NCBI GenBank assembly: GCA_963755395.1
Contig: CAVWJJ010000004.1
Span: 1 to 64,000, forward strand
Source of the DNA: DAHVFK01 sp963755395
GTDB taxonomy: Bacteria; Pseudomonadota; Gammaproteobacteria; Burkholderiales; SG8-39
Direction: 5' to 3'
Length of the DNA: 64,000 nucleotides
Under the pieces are notes generated by a model. The model saw nothing but the letters and a program-made list of their open reading frames with translations, ran no database searches and was not told where the DNA came from. Of the stretch, positions 18,550 to 26,526 are shown one piece after another. The stretch's first letter is position 1. Each line of letters begins with the position of its first letter. Made by a program: the position numbers and the translations under genes.

Positions 18550-19319
18550 TGGCAGGCGAGGCCCCGCGCCAGGTGAATCAGTGCGTCGATGCGGTCTACG
18601 TGCTCACCGTCGCCACGTTCGCCGAGCGCATCGCCCACATCCGGCGCGAGCTCGGCCGGCACGCCATCGCATTCGAGTTCGTGCTTGCGCACGACGTCGG
18701 CGCGCTCGAAGCCTCGAGCGTAGGCGCGCGCTTCGCCGGCTCCGCTCTCGCGCCCGCGCAGCGCTCGCTCGCGCTCAAGCACGCGCAGGCCTGGAAGAAC
18801 GCCGTCGAGCGCGGGCAGCGCAGGATCCTGGTGTTCGAGGACGACGCGGTGCTGGCGAGCGATTTCGTGTCGCGCTTCGACGACGCAATGCGCGCCGCCG
18901 ATCGGCTGCCGCCCGGCTGGCTGGTGTTCCTCGGCGGCGCCGACACCAAGGTGCCCGACAGCTACTTTCTCGCTCAAGGGCCGCTGATCCCCCTGCAGAT
19001 CGCAACCGCCGAAGGCTACGTCACGGACCTCGAGGCCGCGCGCAAGCGGCTCGCCTGGCTGGGAGAGAACGAGATCGCGCTGCCCGCGGATCACCTGATC
19101 AAGCAGGCCGACGCCGAGCTCGGCATCGCGCACTTCTGGCTGCGGCCGCCGATCGTCGAGCAGGGCAGCGTGCTGGGACTGTTCGAGAGCGAGCTCGACG
19201 CGCACCGGCGCAAGCACAGCCGCGCGTTCAACGTCCTGCGCAATCGCTGGAACAAGTTCCAGCGCCACCGCCTGCGCGGCTGGCTCGTGCGCGCGCGCAT
19301 AATGCTGAAATCGAAATGA
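18549..19319 (+). CDS. Glycosyltransferase family 25 (LPS biosynthesis)
   Basis: Family 25 enzymes add galactose or similar sugars to the LPS core. The protein shows DAVYVLTVATFAERIAHIRREL, FEFVLAHDVGAL, SLALKHAQAWKNAVERGQRRILVFEDDAVLASDF with the acidic metal site, and later a segment corresponding to the family's TEGYV/AY region (TAEGYVTDLEAARKRL). About 256 residues, typical. The ATG overlaps the preceding stop and its own stop overlaps the ligase start (ATGA), so three proteins are translated in a coupled row. The acceptor is inferred from context. Confidence 0.82.
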   Translation: MAGEAPRQVNQCVDAVYVLTVATFAERIAHIRRELGRHAIAFEFVLAHDVGALEASSVGARFAGSALAPAQRSLALKHAQAWKNAVERGQRRILVFEDDAVLASDFVSRFDDAMRAADRLPPGWLVFLGGADTKVPDSYFLAQGPLIPLQIATAEGYVTDLEAARKRLAWLGENEIALPADHLIKQADAELGIAHFWLRPPIVEQGSVLGLFESELDAHRRKHSRAFNVLRNRWNKFQRHRLRGWLVRARIMLKSK

Positions 19320-20508
19320 AATTGATCCGGTCTCCGCTCGAGCTCGCGCGCTGGCTGATTGCCGCCGACATGGTGGCGCTACTCTTCTCGCCGCCGCTCA
19401 CCAACCTGGTCGAGCTGGCGCTCTACCTGGTCGTGCTCGCGTCGGGCGAGCTTCGCGCCAGGTTCGTGCGCGCCGCGCGCCAGCCGATGGTGCTCGGCGC
19501 GCTCCTGTTCCTCGCCGTGGTGAGCGTGGGTCTCGCCTACAGCATCGGCAGCTGGAACGACAGCTTTGGCATGTGGTGGGGCTGGCGAAAACTGCTCTTG
19601 CTGCCGATCGCCGCTGCGCTGTTCGACGACCCCGCCTGGAAACGCCGCCTGGCCCTGATTCTCGTGGCCGTGGCGGCGCTGTGCGCGCTGGTTTCGTACG
19701 CCGGCGTCCTGTTGCACGTGACTTACTATCTCTACGAGCCCGGGGTGGTGATCCGCAATCATGCCACCCAGGGGATGATGTTCTCGGTGGCCGCTTTCGC
19801 CGCCGTGCTGTTGACCAAGACCGGCACGCCTGTCTCGCGCGCAACGAATGTGGCTCGGCGACGGCCGCCTTGCTGCTCATTGCCAACGCCGTGTTCGTGA
19901 CCACCGGGCGCAGCGGCTACCTGGTGGCGGCGGTGCTCACGGTTGCGCTGGTACTGGGTTGGCTGGACGGCGACCGGACGAGCCTGTGGCAGCGGCTCGG
20001 CTTCGCATTCGGCGCGCTCGTGCTCGCGCTCGCGGTCCTCGCGTCCTCGCCGGTGGTACGCGAGGGCGTGCTCAAAGGCGTTCACGAGACGCAGCGCGCC
20101 TTGCACCATTCCGAGGCGATCACCTCGATGAGCGAACGCGTCGTTTACCAGCGCAATACGCTCGAGCTGATCGCTGCGCGGCCCCTTTTCGGCTACGGCA
20201 CCGGGGCGTTCACGGAGGCCTATCGCAGACACGTCGCCGGCCGCAGCGGGGTCGACGGGCTGGTCGCGCACGATCCGCACAACCAGTACCTCAACATCGC
20301 GACCGAGAACGGTCTGCTCGGGCTGGCGGTGTTTCTCTGGTTCCTCGCCGCGGCCTTGCGCCAGCGCGCCAGCCCGCCCTACCGCCTGCTCGGGCTCGGG
20401 GTGCTTGCCGCATGGTGCGCGACCAGCCTGTTCAGCTCGCATTTCTCCACTTTCTCCGAAGGCCGCTTCATCGCCCTGTGGATGGGAGCTTTCCTGGCGC
20501 GTGAATAG
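19316..20508 (+). CDS. waaL: O-antigen ligase, WaaL-type (one frameshift)
   Basis: Polytopic inner-membrane protein that joins O-antigen from its lipid carrier to lipid A-core on the periplasmic side. There are about ten hydrophobic segments, e.g. LTNLVELALYLVVLASGE, VLGALLFLAVVSVGLAY and AALLLIANAVFVTTGRSGYLVAAVLTVALVLGW. A long periplasmic loop contains PLFGYGTGAFTEAY and HDPHNQYLNIATENGLLGLAVFL, the Wzy_C/O-antigen ligase signature with its conserved His. The frame changes between about 19840 and 19856. Joined length is about 397 residues, normal. It completes the pathway: precursors and export in the minus-strand string, ligation here. Confidence 0.87.
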
Positions 20509-20509
20509 G

Positions 20510-21616
20510 ATGCCGCGCTCGCTGCTGCTCGTCGCGATCCGCCAGATCGGCGACGTGCTGCTCGCCACGCCGCTGCTGCGCTCGTTGCGCCGGGCTTACC
20601 CGGACGCAGTGATCGATGTGCTGGTGTACTCCGGCAAGGGGGGGATGCTGGAGGGCAACCCGGACTGCAACGACGTCATCGCGGTCGACGAGCACCCCGA
20701 CCTGCGCGGCACCCTGCGCCTGCTGCGGCGCATCTATCGCCGCTACGAACTCGCGCTGACGGTGCAGGCCACGGACCGCGCGCACTTCTATGCCTGGCTC
20801 GCCGCCGGGCGGCGCGTCGGCCTGGTCCCTGACCTCGGCCCGGCCTCCGCCTGGAAGCGCCGCAGCTGCGCATCCTGGGCGGCGCTCGACAACGTCGGCA
20901 CGCACACCGTGGCGCAGAACCTGGTCCTCGCCGATCTGCTCGGCATTGCGCGCTGCTACGAGGTAGTGCCGCCGCGCAGTGGCGATGCCGCGCGCGAGCT
21001 CGCCGCACTGCCGCTTGCCGCCGGCGAGCCGATCGCGGTGCTGCATCCGTTCCCGATGTGGCACTACAAGCGCTGGACCCGCGAGGGCTGGGAGGCGCTT
21101 ATCGCGTGGCTGCGCGGCCGCGGACTGCGGCCGGTGCTCACCGGCGGCCCCGAGGCCGAGGAGCTCGCGTTCTGCGCCGCACTCGCCGCGGGCACGGGCG
21201 CGCTGAATCTCGCCGGCAAGCTGCGCTTCGCCGCGCTTGAAGCGCTGCTGCGGCGCGCCCGCCTGTATATCGGTCCGGACACCTCGGTGACGCATCTCGC
21301 CGCGGCCTGCGGCACGCCCACGCTGGCGCTGTACGGCCCTAGCAATCCGGTGAAGTGGGGGCCGTGGCCGCAGGCCTGCGAAGCGGCGCAGAGCCCCTAC
21401 ACCATGCTTGCGCGTCCGTGGCAACGCAGCGGCAACGTTCTCCTGCTGCAAGGGATACAGCCACCCGACCTCGGGCACTGCGTGCCATGCCGCGAAGAAG
21501 GCTGCGACAAGCACAAGGCCAGCTTCAGCCGCTGCCTGACCGAGATGCCTGCCGACCCCGTGATCGAGGCGGCCGCCGCGTTGCTCGAGAGTCAGCGCCC
21601 GACCAGCGAGAGATAG
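20510..21616 (+). CDS. Glycosyltransferase family 9, heptosyltransferase-like
   Basis: GT-B enzyme of the ADP-heptose:LPS heptosyltransferase family, acting on the inner core at the cytoplasmic membrane face. The N-terminus SLLLVAIRQIGDVLLATPLLRSLRRAYP is diagnostic; then come HPFPMWHYKRWTREGWEALI, LTGGPEAEELAFCAAL and RARLYIGPDTSVTHLAAACGTPTLALYGPSNPVKWGPW, the donor-binding region. The ATG at 20510 is one base after the waaL stop. It most resembles the third heptosyltransferase type (RfaQ-like), but the exact linkage is not resolvable. The 3' end overlaps the convergent waaG-like gene by 25 bases. Confidence 0.85.
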   Translation: MPRSLLLVAIRQIGDVLLATPLLRSLRRAYPDAVIDVLVYSGKGGMLEGNPDCNDVIAVDEHPDLRGTLRLLRRIYRRYELALTVQATDRAHFYAWLAAGRRVGLVPDLGPASAWKRRSCASWAALDNVGTHTVAQNLVLADLLGIARCYEVVPPRSGDAARELAALPLAAGEPIAVLHPFPMWHYKRWTREGWEALIAWLRGRGLRPVLTGGPEAEELAFCAALAAGTGALNLAGKLRFAALEALLRRARLYIGPDTSVTHLAAACGTPTLALYGPSNPVKWGPWPQACEAAQSPYTMLARPWQRSGNVLLLQGIQPPDLGHCVPCREEGCDKHKASFSRCLTEMPADPVIEAAAALLESQRPTSER

Positions 21617-22692
21617 ATCTCGGCCAGCTGCTTCGCGGTTTGGCCCATGCCGTAGCGCTCGGCGCAGGCGCGCGCGGCTTCGCGCAGGCGCGCATCGCGC
21701 ATCGCCTGGTCGGCCTCGCCCAGCAGGCGCGCCAGGCCGCGCGGATCGTCCGGGTCGCACAGCCAGCCATCCCGTGCGGGACTCAGGATTTCCGCCGCAC
21801 CGCAGCGCCGTCCCACAATGGCGGGCAGTCCCATCGCCAGCGCTTCGAGCACGCCCTCCGGGACGGCCGCCGAGCGCGCCGGCAGCAGCAGGCAATCGGC
21901 CGCGGCGTAGACCTGGCGCAGGTCGTCCGAGGCGCCGAGAAAGCGCACCCGCTCCCCGACTCCGGCCTTGCGCGCGCGCGCGGCGAAGCGCCGGGCGTCG
22001 GGATCCGCGCCCGCGACCACGAGCCACAGGTGGCGCGCTCCGGCGGCCGCGAGCGCATCGATCGCCGCGCCGAGGCCGTTCTCGGCGAAGCCCGGGGCGG
22101 CGAACGCGAACAGCGTGTCGCGCTGATGCGCGCCGAGCGCGGCGCGCGCGGCGCCGCGGCGCGCCTCATGCTCGCGCGGGTGGAAGCGCTCGAGGTCGAC
22201 CCCGTCGTAGATCACGTGCAGCTTTTCGGGCGCGATGCGGAATCCGTGCAGGATCGCCTCGCGCATGCGCTGCGAGGCGCACAGCACCGCCCGCAGCCGC
22301 GGATGCTCGAACATCTCTTTTTCGGCCGCCTGCGCGTAGTGCGCGTAGGGGCCGGACATCGCGCCGGCAGCCGCCGCCAGCGGAGCGGCGGCGCGATAGA
22401 CGTCGCAGCCAGGGATGCGCTCGTGCGACTGCACCAGATCGAAGCCCTGCCGGCGCCATGCGGCGCGCGCAGCGCGCGCGAACGACGCTTCGCGCCACAG
22501 TCTGCCGAGGCCCGGCGGGTCGACCTTGAGCAGGCGCCGCGCGCGCCAGTCGTCGGCCCTGCGCGCGATCAGCGTCGACTCGAAGCCCGCCGCCTCGAGC
22601 GCCGGCAGCACGCCGGCAATGAAGCGCTCGGCTGCGCCGCGCGCGTCGTAGCGCGCGCGCACGATCGCGAGCCTGGTCCTGGTCGTCGCCAT
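21592..22692 (-). CDS. waaG: LPS core glycosyltransferase, WaaG-like (GT4)
   Basis: Family 4 GT-B transferase resembling WaaG, which adds glucose to heptose in the LPS core. The visible marks are FVSSHERIPG-like DLVQSHERIPGCDVYRA, VIYDGVDLERFHP, GLGAAIDALAAAGARHLWLVVAG and PEGVLEALAMGLPAIVGRRCGAAEIL, the E-x7-E donor-binding motif. 366 residues, intact. It runs convergent to the heptosyltransferase and is 24 bases upstream of the end of btuB on its own strand. The symbol is given for likeness; the donor sugar may differ. Confidence 0.8.
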   Translation of the reverse strand: MATTRTRLAIVRARYDARGAAERFIAGVLPALEAAGFESTLIARRADDWRARRLLKVDPPGLGRLWREASFARAARAAWRRQGFDLVQSHERIPGCDVYRAAAPLAAAAGAMSGPYAHYAQAAEKEMFEHPRLRAVLCASQRMREAILHGFRIAPEKLHVIYDGVDLERFHPREHEARRGAARAALGAHQRDTLFAFAAPGFAENGLGAAIDALAAAGARHLWLVVAGADPDARRFAARARKAGVGERVRFLGASDDLRQVYAAADCLLLPARSAAVPEGVLEALAMGLPAIVGRRCGAAEILSPARDGWLCDPDDPRGLARLLGEADQAMRDARLREAARACAERYGMGQTAKQLAEIYLSLVGR

Positions 22693-22716
22693 GCGGCGAA
22701 GATACCACTGCCGGCA

Positions 22717-24714
22717 CTAGCGCAGCGCATGCTCCGCGCTCAGGAACCAGCTCCGGCCGGCCTGGGGGTAGGCGCATACGGCCGTCGCGCAGCCGAACGC
22801 GTCGACAATGGCGTAGCTGTAGTACTGCTTGTCGAACAGGTTGTTGATCGACGCGGACAGCTTCCAACGCGGCGAATCTCCCGGGTCAGCTTGAGATCCG
22901 CCAGGGCGTAGTCGGGCATCTGGCCGCGGAAAGACGTTCGCCTGGTCGTTGTCATAGCGCTGGTGCCCCACGTAGCTGAGCGTCGCGATCAGCTGCGTGC
23001 GCGGCACGAAGCGCCACGCCGCACGCAGGTTGGCGAGCGCGCGCGGCACCAGCGGCACGTCTTCGCCTGCGACGTCGACCCCGCCGTAGCCCCGGACTTG
23101 AACTTCGCGCTCTGCGACACCAGGCTGCCGCGAGAGCTCGACGCTGCGGCGCAACCTGCGCTTCGGCGAACAGCTCGAGCCCGTCCTGCGCGTCGGGGAC
23201 AGGTTGGTGTTGGCGCCGAAAGGCACCACCAGCGGGCTGAAGTAGATTTCATTCTCGAGGTCGATCACGTAGGCGCTGGCGCGCAGGTGCAGGCCAGCGG
23301 CGCGGTACTCGATGCCGGTGTCGCGATTGCGCGCGGTCTGCGGCTCGAGCAGGTTGCCGGTCGAGGTGAAGGCGTTTTCGTCCACCGTGGCGATGCGAAA
23401 ACTCGTTCCCGCGCGTCCGAACGCAGTCCAGGCCGGCGCGAGCGCGACCTGCAATCCGAGCTCGCCCGAATGCGGGCTGCGCGTCTGGCTCTGGTCGCTG
23501 GTGCCGAAGCCGGTCTGTGCCAGCTCGTTCGTCACGCGCTCGCTGCGCCAGCCGAGCGTGAGCTTGGCCGCGCGCGTGACCTGCGCGTTGTACTGCGCGT
23601 ACAACGCGCTCCGCTCCTGGGCGGCGGCGTCGGTCGCGGTAGGCGTGCCGATGCTCGCCTGGCTCGCGGCGAACTGGCGCCCATAGCCCCATTGCGCGAG
23701 GTCGACGCCGGCGACCAGGCTGCTGTCCACGCCCAGGGGCGAGGCCTGCCAGCGCAGCCGCGGCGAGAAGGTCGTGCTGTGGAGCGTCGCGGCGTAGTAG
23801 GAGCCCAGGCTCGCATAGTTGGCGCTCGACACCTGGTCGCGGTAGCCGAGGTCGGCCGCCAGTTCCAGCCCATCTTCGACCCGGCGCCTGCCCTGCAGGG
23901 TGACGAAACTGCCCCTGCGCGTGGACCAGTCCTGCGGCGTGTCGGTGCCGTTCCGGTCGGTGGCGAGCTCGATCTGGTTACGCGTTCCCGGCAGCTGCAG
24001 ACGCTGGTCGTCGGTGCCAAGCTTGAGCGCGAGGCTCGCCTCGCCGCCGCCCCAGCGCAGCGCTGCGGCTGCGTCGTCCTGGCGCACACGGTTGTTGACG
24101 CGGTAGTTGTCGCTTTCGTAGTGGCTGCCGGAGACGGAAGCGCCGAAGCGCTCGCCCGCAGTGCTCGCACTCAAGCGCGCCTCGGCCGTGCTCTCGGAAC
24201 CGGCGCCGAGGTAGGCCTTGGCGTACCCCTGGTTCGGTTGCGGGACCCTGGTGATGATGTTGACCACCCCACCGGTGGCACCGCCGCCATAGAGCACCGC
24301 GCCCGAGCCGCGCAGAATCTCGATGCGCTCGATCGACTGCAGCGGGATGGCGGACAGCTTGGTCGTGCTGAGGTCGTTCTCGTTCAGCCGCACGCCGTCG
24401 AGCAGGACGAGCGTATTCTGATCGCCGGTAATGCCGAAGCCTCGCAGGTCGAGCTGCCGGTTGGGATCGCCAGAGTTGTCGCGCGCATACAGTCCGCCCA
24501 GGTGCGCCAGCAGCTCGGGCAGCGTGTGGGCAGTGTCGCGCGCGATGTCGGCAGCACTGATGACGATCATCCCGACCGGGGCGTCGAGCCGCCGCTCCGG
24601 AAAGCGCGTCGCAGTCACCACCACAGCGTCCTGGTCTGTCTGGAGTTGAGCCTGTGCCTGCGCGGCGAACGAAGCCGCGATTGCGATGCAGAGACTGATT
24701 GCGGAAACGCGCAC
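22717..24714 (-). CDS. btuB: TonB-dependent vitamin B12 receptor, BtuB-type (compensating frameshifts)
   Basis: Outer-membrane barrel for cobalamin uptake, driven by TonB. A signal peptide ends at about residue 20 (AQAQAQ). DAVVVTATRFPERRL is a TonB box almost like that of E. coli BtuB, and the plug domain contains LRGFGITGDQNTLVLLDGVRLN, IERIEILRGSGAVLYGGGATGGVVNIIT. The barrel follows and ends in a terminal aromatic/hydrophobic strand. Between about 23190 and 22875 the frame changes several times (true text such as GQMPDYALADLKLTREIRR lies out of frame) and returns before LSASINNLFDKQYYSYAIVDAFG. The start is GTG at 24714, six bases after GGGGAGG. A cobalamin riboswitch directly upstream supports the B12 assignment. 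Confidence 0.9.
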   Translation of the reverse strand: MRVSAISLCIAIAASFAAQAQAQLQTDQDAVVVTATRFPERRLDAPVGMIVISAADIARDTAHTLPELLAHLGGLYARDNSGDPNRQLDLRGFGITGDQNTLVLLDGVRLNENDLSTTKLSAIPLQSIERIEILRGSGAVLYGGGATGGVVNIITRVPQPNQGYAKAYLGAGSESTAEARLSASTAGERFGASVSGSHYESDNYRVNNRVRQDDAAAALRWGGGEASLALKLGTDDQRLQLPGTRNQIELATDRNGTDTPQDWSTRRGSFVTLQGRRRVEDGLELAADLGYRDQVSSANYASLGSYYAATLHSTTFSPRLRWQASPLGVDSSLVAGVDLAQWGYGRQFAASQASIGTPTATDAAAQERSALYAQYNAQVTRAAKLTLGWRSERVTNELAQTGFGTSDQSQTRSPHSGELGLQVALAPAWTAFGRAGTSFRIATVDENAFTSTGNLLEPQTARNRDTGIEYRAAGLHLRASAYVIDLENEIYFSPLVVPFGANTNLSPTRRTGSSCSPKRRLRRSVELSRQPGVAEREVQVRGYGGVDVAGEDVPLVPRALANLRAAWRFVPRTQLIATLSYVGHQRYDNDQANVFPRPDARLRPGGSQADPGDSPRWKLSASINNLFDKQYYSYAIVDAFGCATAVCAYPQAGRSWFLSAEHALR

Positions 24715-24727
24715 GGAAACCCTCCCC

Positions 24728-24745
24728 GGCGTCGACCCCGACGCC
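24728..24745 (-). promoter_or_regulatory. Hairpin abutting the btuB Shine-Dalgarno (possible riboswitch expression platform)
   Basis: GGCGTC and GACGCC can pair in a six-base-pair stem with a six-base loop. The stem ends exactly beside the ribosome-binding sequence GGGGAGG (24721-24727) of btuB. A second stem, TTGGAA/TTCCAA around 24757-24773, lies between it and the aptamer. Such a layout fits translational control, but the alternative fold was not computed. Confidence 0.4.
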
Positions 24746-24769
24746 CTTAAGTTGGTTGGAAAGCGCTTC

Positions 24770-24965
24770 CAAGGCCGGTCTCCGGACTCGCAAGTCTTGG
24801 CGCCCCGCCTTCCCGCGCGAGAGGATGTCGCGCAGTGGCACGTTGGGACGCCCGCACTTGCTTACCGTTGCGGGGGCAGTACAGGCATTGCGGTCCGGCG
24901 AGCCGGCCGCGCACCTGTTTCCCGTTTCATCCGCGGCGCGGGGAACGCACCGCGGACACCTTGTA
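24770..24965 (-). promoter_or_regulatory. Cobalamin (AdoCbl) riboswitch upstream of btuB
   Basis: On the minus strand the order of conserved elements is right for the cobalamin aptamer: GGTGTCCGCGGTGCG, GATGAAACGGGAAACAGGTG, CTGCCCCCGCAACGGTAAGC, GTGCCACTG, GGGAAGGCG, and the 3' B12-box-like GAGTCCGGAGACCGGCC at 24773-24789. It lies between the small ORF 24982-25239 and btuB. Ligand binding should lower btuB expression when B12 is plentiful. The outer limits are set to the outermost recognisable element and may be off by some bases. Confidence 0.92.
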
Positions 24966-24981
24966 GCGAGGAAATTATAAG

Positions 24982-25239
24982 TTAGAAACGTTCCAGCCGC
25001 GCCGTGTAGCGCTCGACGACGAGACGGTAGAGGCGTCCCCCGATCTGCACGTGGGCGAATTCGGGCTGGCCGAGCGCTACCGCCTGCGCCGCGCCCTTGG
25101 CCCGGAAGCCGAAGGCGCCGCTTGCGATCAGGTCGGCCAGCAGCCGCTCGAGTTCGGGCGCCGGAATGGCGTCGTCGGAATTGTCGACTAGTTCACAGAT
25201 CCGGCCGCGGGCGGTACGGCTTTCAACGCGCAGGCCCAT
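24982..25239 (-). CDS. Hypothetical small protein
   Basis: I do not recognise this 85-residue protein. It starts MGLRVESRTARGRICELVDN, has an acidic middle (PELERLLADLIASGAFGFRAKG) and ends HVQIGGRLYRLVVERYTARLERF, a likely beta-strand pair with basic and aromatic residues. No signal peptide or membrane segment is seen. The ATG at 25239 is chosen because AAGGA stands seven bases before it; the frame stays open further upstream but without a ribosome site. It diverges from the zapB-like gene and ends 17 bases before the riboswitch. Confidence 0.6.
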   Translation of the reverse strand: MGLRVESRTARGRICELVDNSDDAIPAPELERLLADLIASGAFGFRAKGAAQAVALGQPEFAHVQIGGRLYRLVVERYTARLERF

Positions 25240-25309
25240 GTCAGCGTCCTTAGCAATGATCAGGAAACACATGCAAAACCTGGTGTTATTTCTTGACGCA
25301 GCTTGAATT

Positions 25310-25519
25310 TTGAAACATAGTTTACTCGTGGAAGCCGAGTTCAACTCGCTCGAGGCCAAGGTTGCCCAGTTCGTCGCATTGTGCGAGCGACTGCGGGCGG
25401 AGAACATTCAGTTGCGCCAGGAACTGCTGTCGGCCCGCAACGACGCCAAGCGCCTGAACGAGAAGATCGACGGTGCCAAGCTAAAGCTGGAGAAACTGGT
25501 CTCGAGGCTCCCTGGATAG
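25310..25519 (+). CDS. Small coiled-coil protein next to zapA (ZapB/TIGR02449-like)
   Basis: 69 residues, nearly all predicted coiled coil with heptad spacing (EFNSLEAKVAQFVALCERLRA, NIQLRQELLSARNDAKRLNEK, GAKLKLEKLVSRLP). Short coiled-coil proteins directly before zapA are a conserved feature in beta- and gammaproteobacteria and are thought to take part in Z-ring organisation; I infer that role from position. The first codon may be TTG at 25310 or GTG at 25328. A sequence TTGACG-17-CATAGT at 25293-25321 could be a promoter, which would favour the GTG. Confidence 0.75.
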   Translation: MKHSLLVEAEFNSLEAKVAQFVALCERLRAENIQLRQELLSARNDAKRLNEKIDGAKLKLEKLVSRLPG

Positions 25520-25526
25520 CGAATCG

Positions 25527-25838
25527 ATGGCGGACGGCGCGAAAACAATCGACGTCGAGCTGCTGGGGCGCAGCTATCGCGTGGCGTGCAAGGACGGGGA
25601 GCGCGAGGCCCTGCTGCAGGCCGTGGCCTATCTCGACGGCAAGATGAACGAAATCAAGGCCGCGGGCAAAGTATCGGGCGGCGAGCGCATCGCCGTCATG
25701 GCGGCCCTGAATATCGCCCACGAGCTGCTCTCGACCAAGCTCGGCGGCGGCTACGACATCGGACAGATCAAGCGCCGCATCGCGACCCTCGAGGGCAAGC
25801 TCGACTCCGCGCTCGCGCAACAGGAAAAACTGTTCTAG
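25527..25838 (+). CDS. zapA: Cell division protein ZapA
   Basis: Cytoplasmic protein that bundles FtsZ filaments at midcell. 103 residues, normal length, with the N-terminal strand-rich head KTIDVELLGRSYRVACKDGEREALLQAVAYLDGKMNEIK and the family pattern ERIAVMAALNIAHELL, followed by a C-terminal helix that forms the tetramer (IKRRIATLEGKLDSALAQQ). It starts 7 bases after the small coiled-coil gene and is followed by the 6S RNA gene, the usual order in this group of bacteria. Confidence 0.95.
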   Translation: MADGAKTIDVELLGRSYRVACKDGEREALLQAVAYLDGKMNEIKAAGKVSGGERIAVMAALNIAHELLSTKLGGGYDIGQIKRRIATLEGKLDSALAQQEKLF

Positions 25839-25848
25839 CGTCCGGCGT

Positions 25849-25854
25849 TACAAT
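25849..25854 (+). promoter_or_regulatory. -10 element of the 6S RNA promoter
   Basis: TACAAT stands just downstream of the zapA stop, about seven bases before the inferred 6S 5' end. I see no good -35 hexamer at the standard distance, so this rests on the -10 and on position. Confidence 0.45.
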
Positions 25855-25860
25855 AGCGCT

Positions 25861-26045
25861 ATCGATCGACGTCCCCTGCTGTGTTCGATCGGGCTCATAT
25901 TTTCCGAACCGATAGCTTCCTTAGGTTGCGGCCCGTGGGTCACTGTTGCGATCGTCCCACGCTTGCGTGCCGGACGAACCTGATGTGACCGGTAAGCAAC
26001 CACCCTGATTAGCAGGGTTCGGGAGCCGAGCCCACCGGCACGAGC
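25861..26045 (+). ncRNA. ssrS: 6S RNA
   Basis: Regulatory RNA that binds the sigma-70 RNA polymerase holoenzyme in stationary phase. The stretch has the beta-proteobacterial pattern CCCTGCTGTGTTCG near its 5' end and GGGCTCATATTTTCCGAACCG, and CCCTGCT (25874-25880) pairs with AGCAGGG (26011-26017) in the closing stem. CACGC/GCGTG forms a small hairpin in the middle. Position directly after zapA is the classical one. About 180 bases fit the known size; both ends are approximate. The usual downstream folate gene is replaced by an EVE-domain gene. Confidence 0.8.
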
Positions 26046-26067
26046 GGGGGGCACCCCCAACGACAAG

Positions 26068-26526
26068 ATGAACTACTGGCTGATGAAGAGCGAGCCCGAC
26101 GAGTGCTCGATCGACGACGTGCTCGCCGCCGTGGGGCGAAAGACGCCCTGGACCGGCGTGCGCAATTACCAGGCGCGCAACATGCTGCGCGACGGGCTGC
26201 GCGTCGGCGACGGAGTGCTGTTCTATCACTCGAGCTGCGCCGAGCCGGGCATCGCCGGGCTGGCCGAGGTCGCCTCGGGCGCGTATCCGGATCCGACTCA
26301 GTTCGACCGCAAGAGCCCTTACTACGATCCCAAGGCGATGCCCGCCGCACCGCGCTGGTTCTGCGTCGACGTGCGCGCGACGCGCAAGACGCGTCTAGTA
26401 CCTCTGGCGGAGCTGCGCGCGCACAAGGCACTCGCCGGCATGGCGGTTCTGCGGCGCGGCAATCGCCTTTCGATCACGCCCGTGAGCGCGGCCGAGTGGC
26501 GTTTCATCGAAGGAAGGCTGCTTTGA
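26068..26526 (+). CDS. EVE-domain protein
   Basis: 152 residues forming a single PUA-like EVE domain: MNYWLMKSEPDECSIDDV, WTGVRNYQARNMLRD, GDGVLFYHSSCAEPGIAGLAEV and PRWFCVDVRA. EVE domains bind modified bases in DNA or RNA; the residues of the aromatic pocket (Trp and Tyr near the N-terminus, FYHS) are present. No restriction or defence gene is nearby; its neighbours are 6S RNA and hemE, so a housekeeping role such as rRNA/tRNA modification sensing seems likelier here. The stop overlaps the hemE start. Confidence 0.92.
   Translation: MNYWLMKSEPDECSIDDVLAAVGRKTPWTGVRNYQARNMLRDGLRVGDGVLFYHSSCAEPGIAGLAEVASGAYPDPTQFDRKSPYYDPKAMPAAPRWFCVDVRATRKTRLVPLAELRAHKALAGMAVLRRGNRLSITPVSAAEWRFIEGRLL

Noticed and set aside
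26068..26526. Anti-phage defence gene, since EVE domains occur in such systems.
   Set aside because: There is no nuclease, restriction or other defence gene nearby; neighbours are housekeeping genes.
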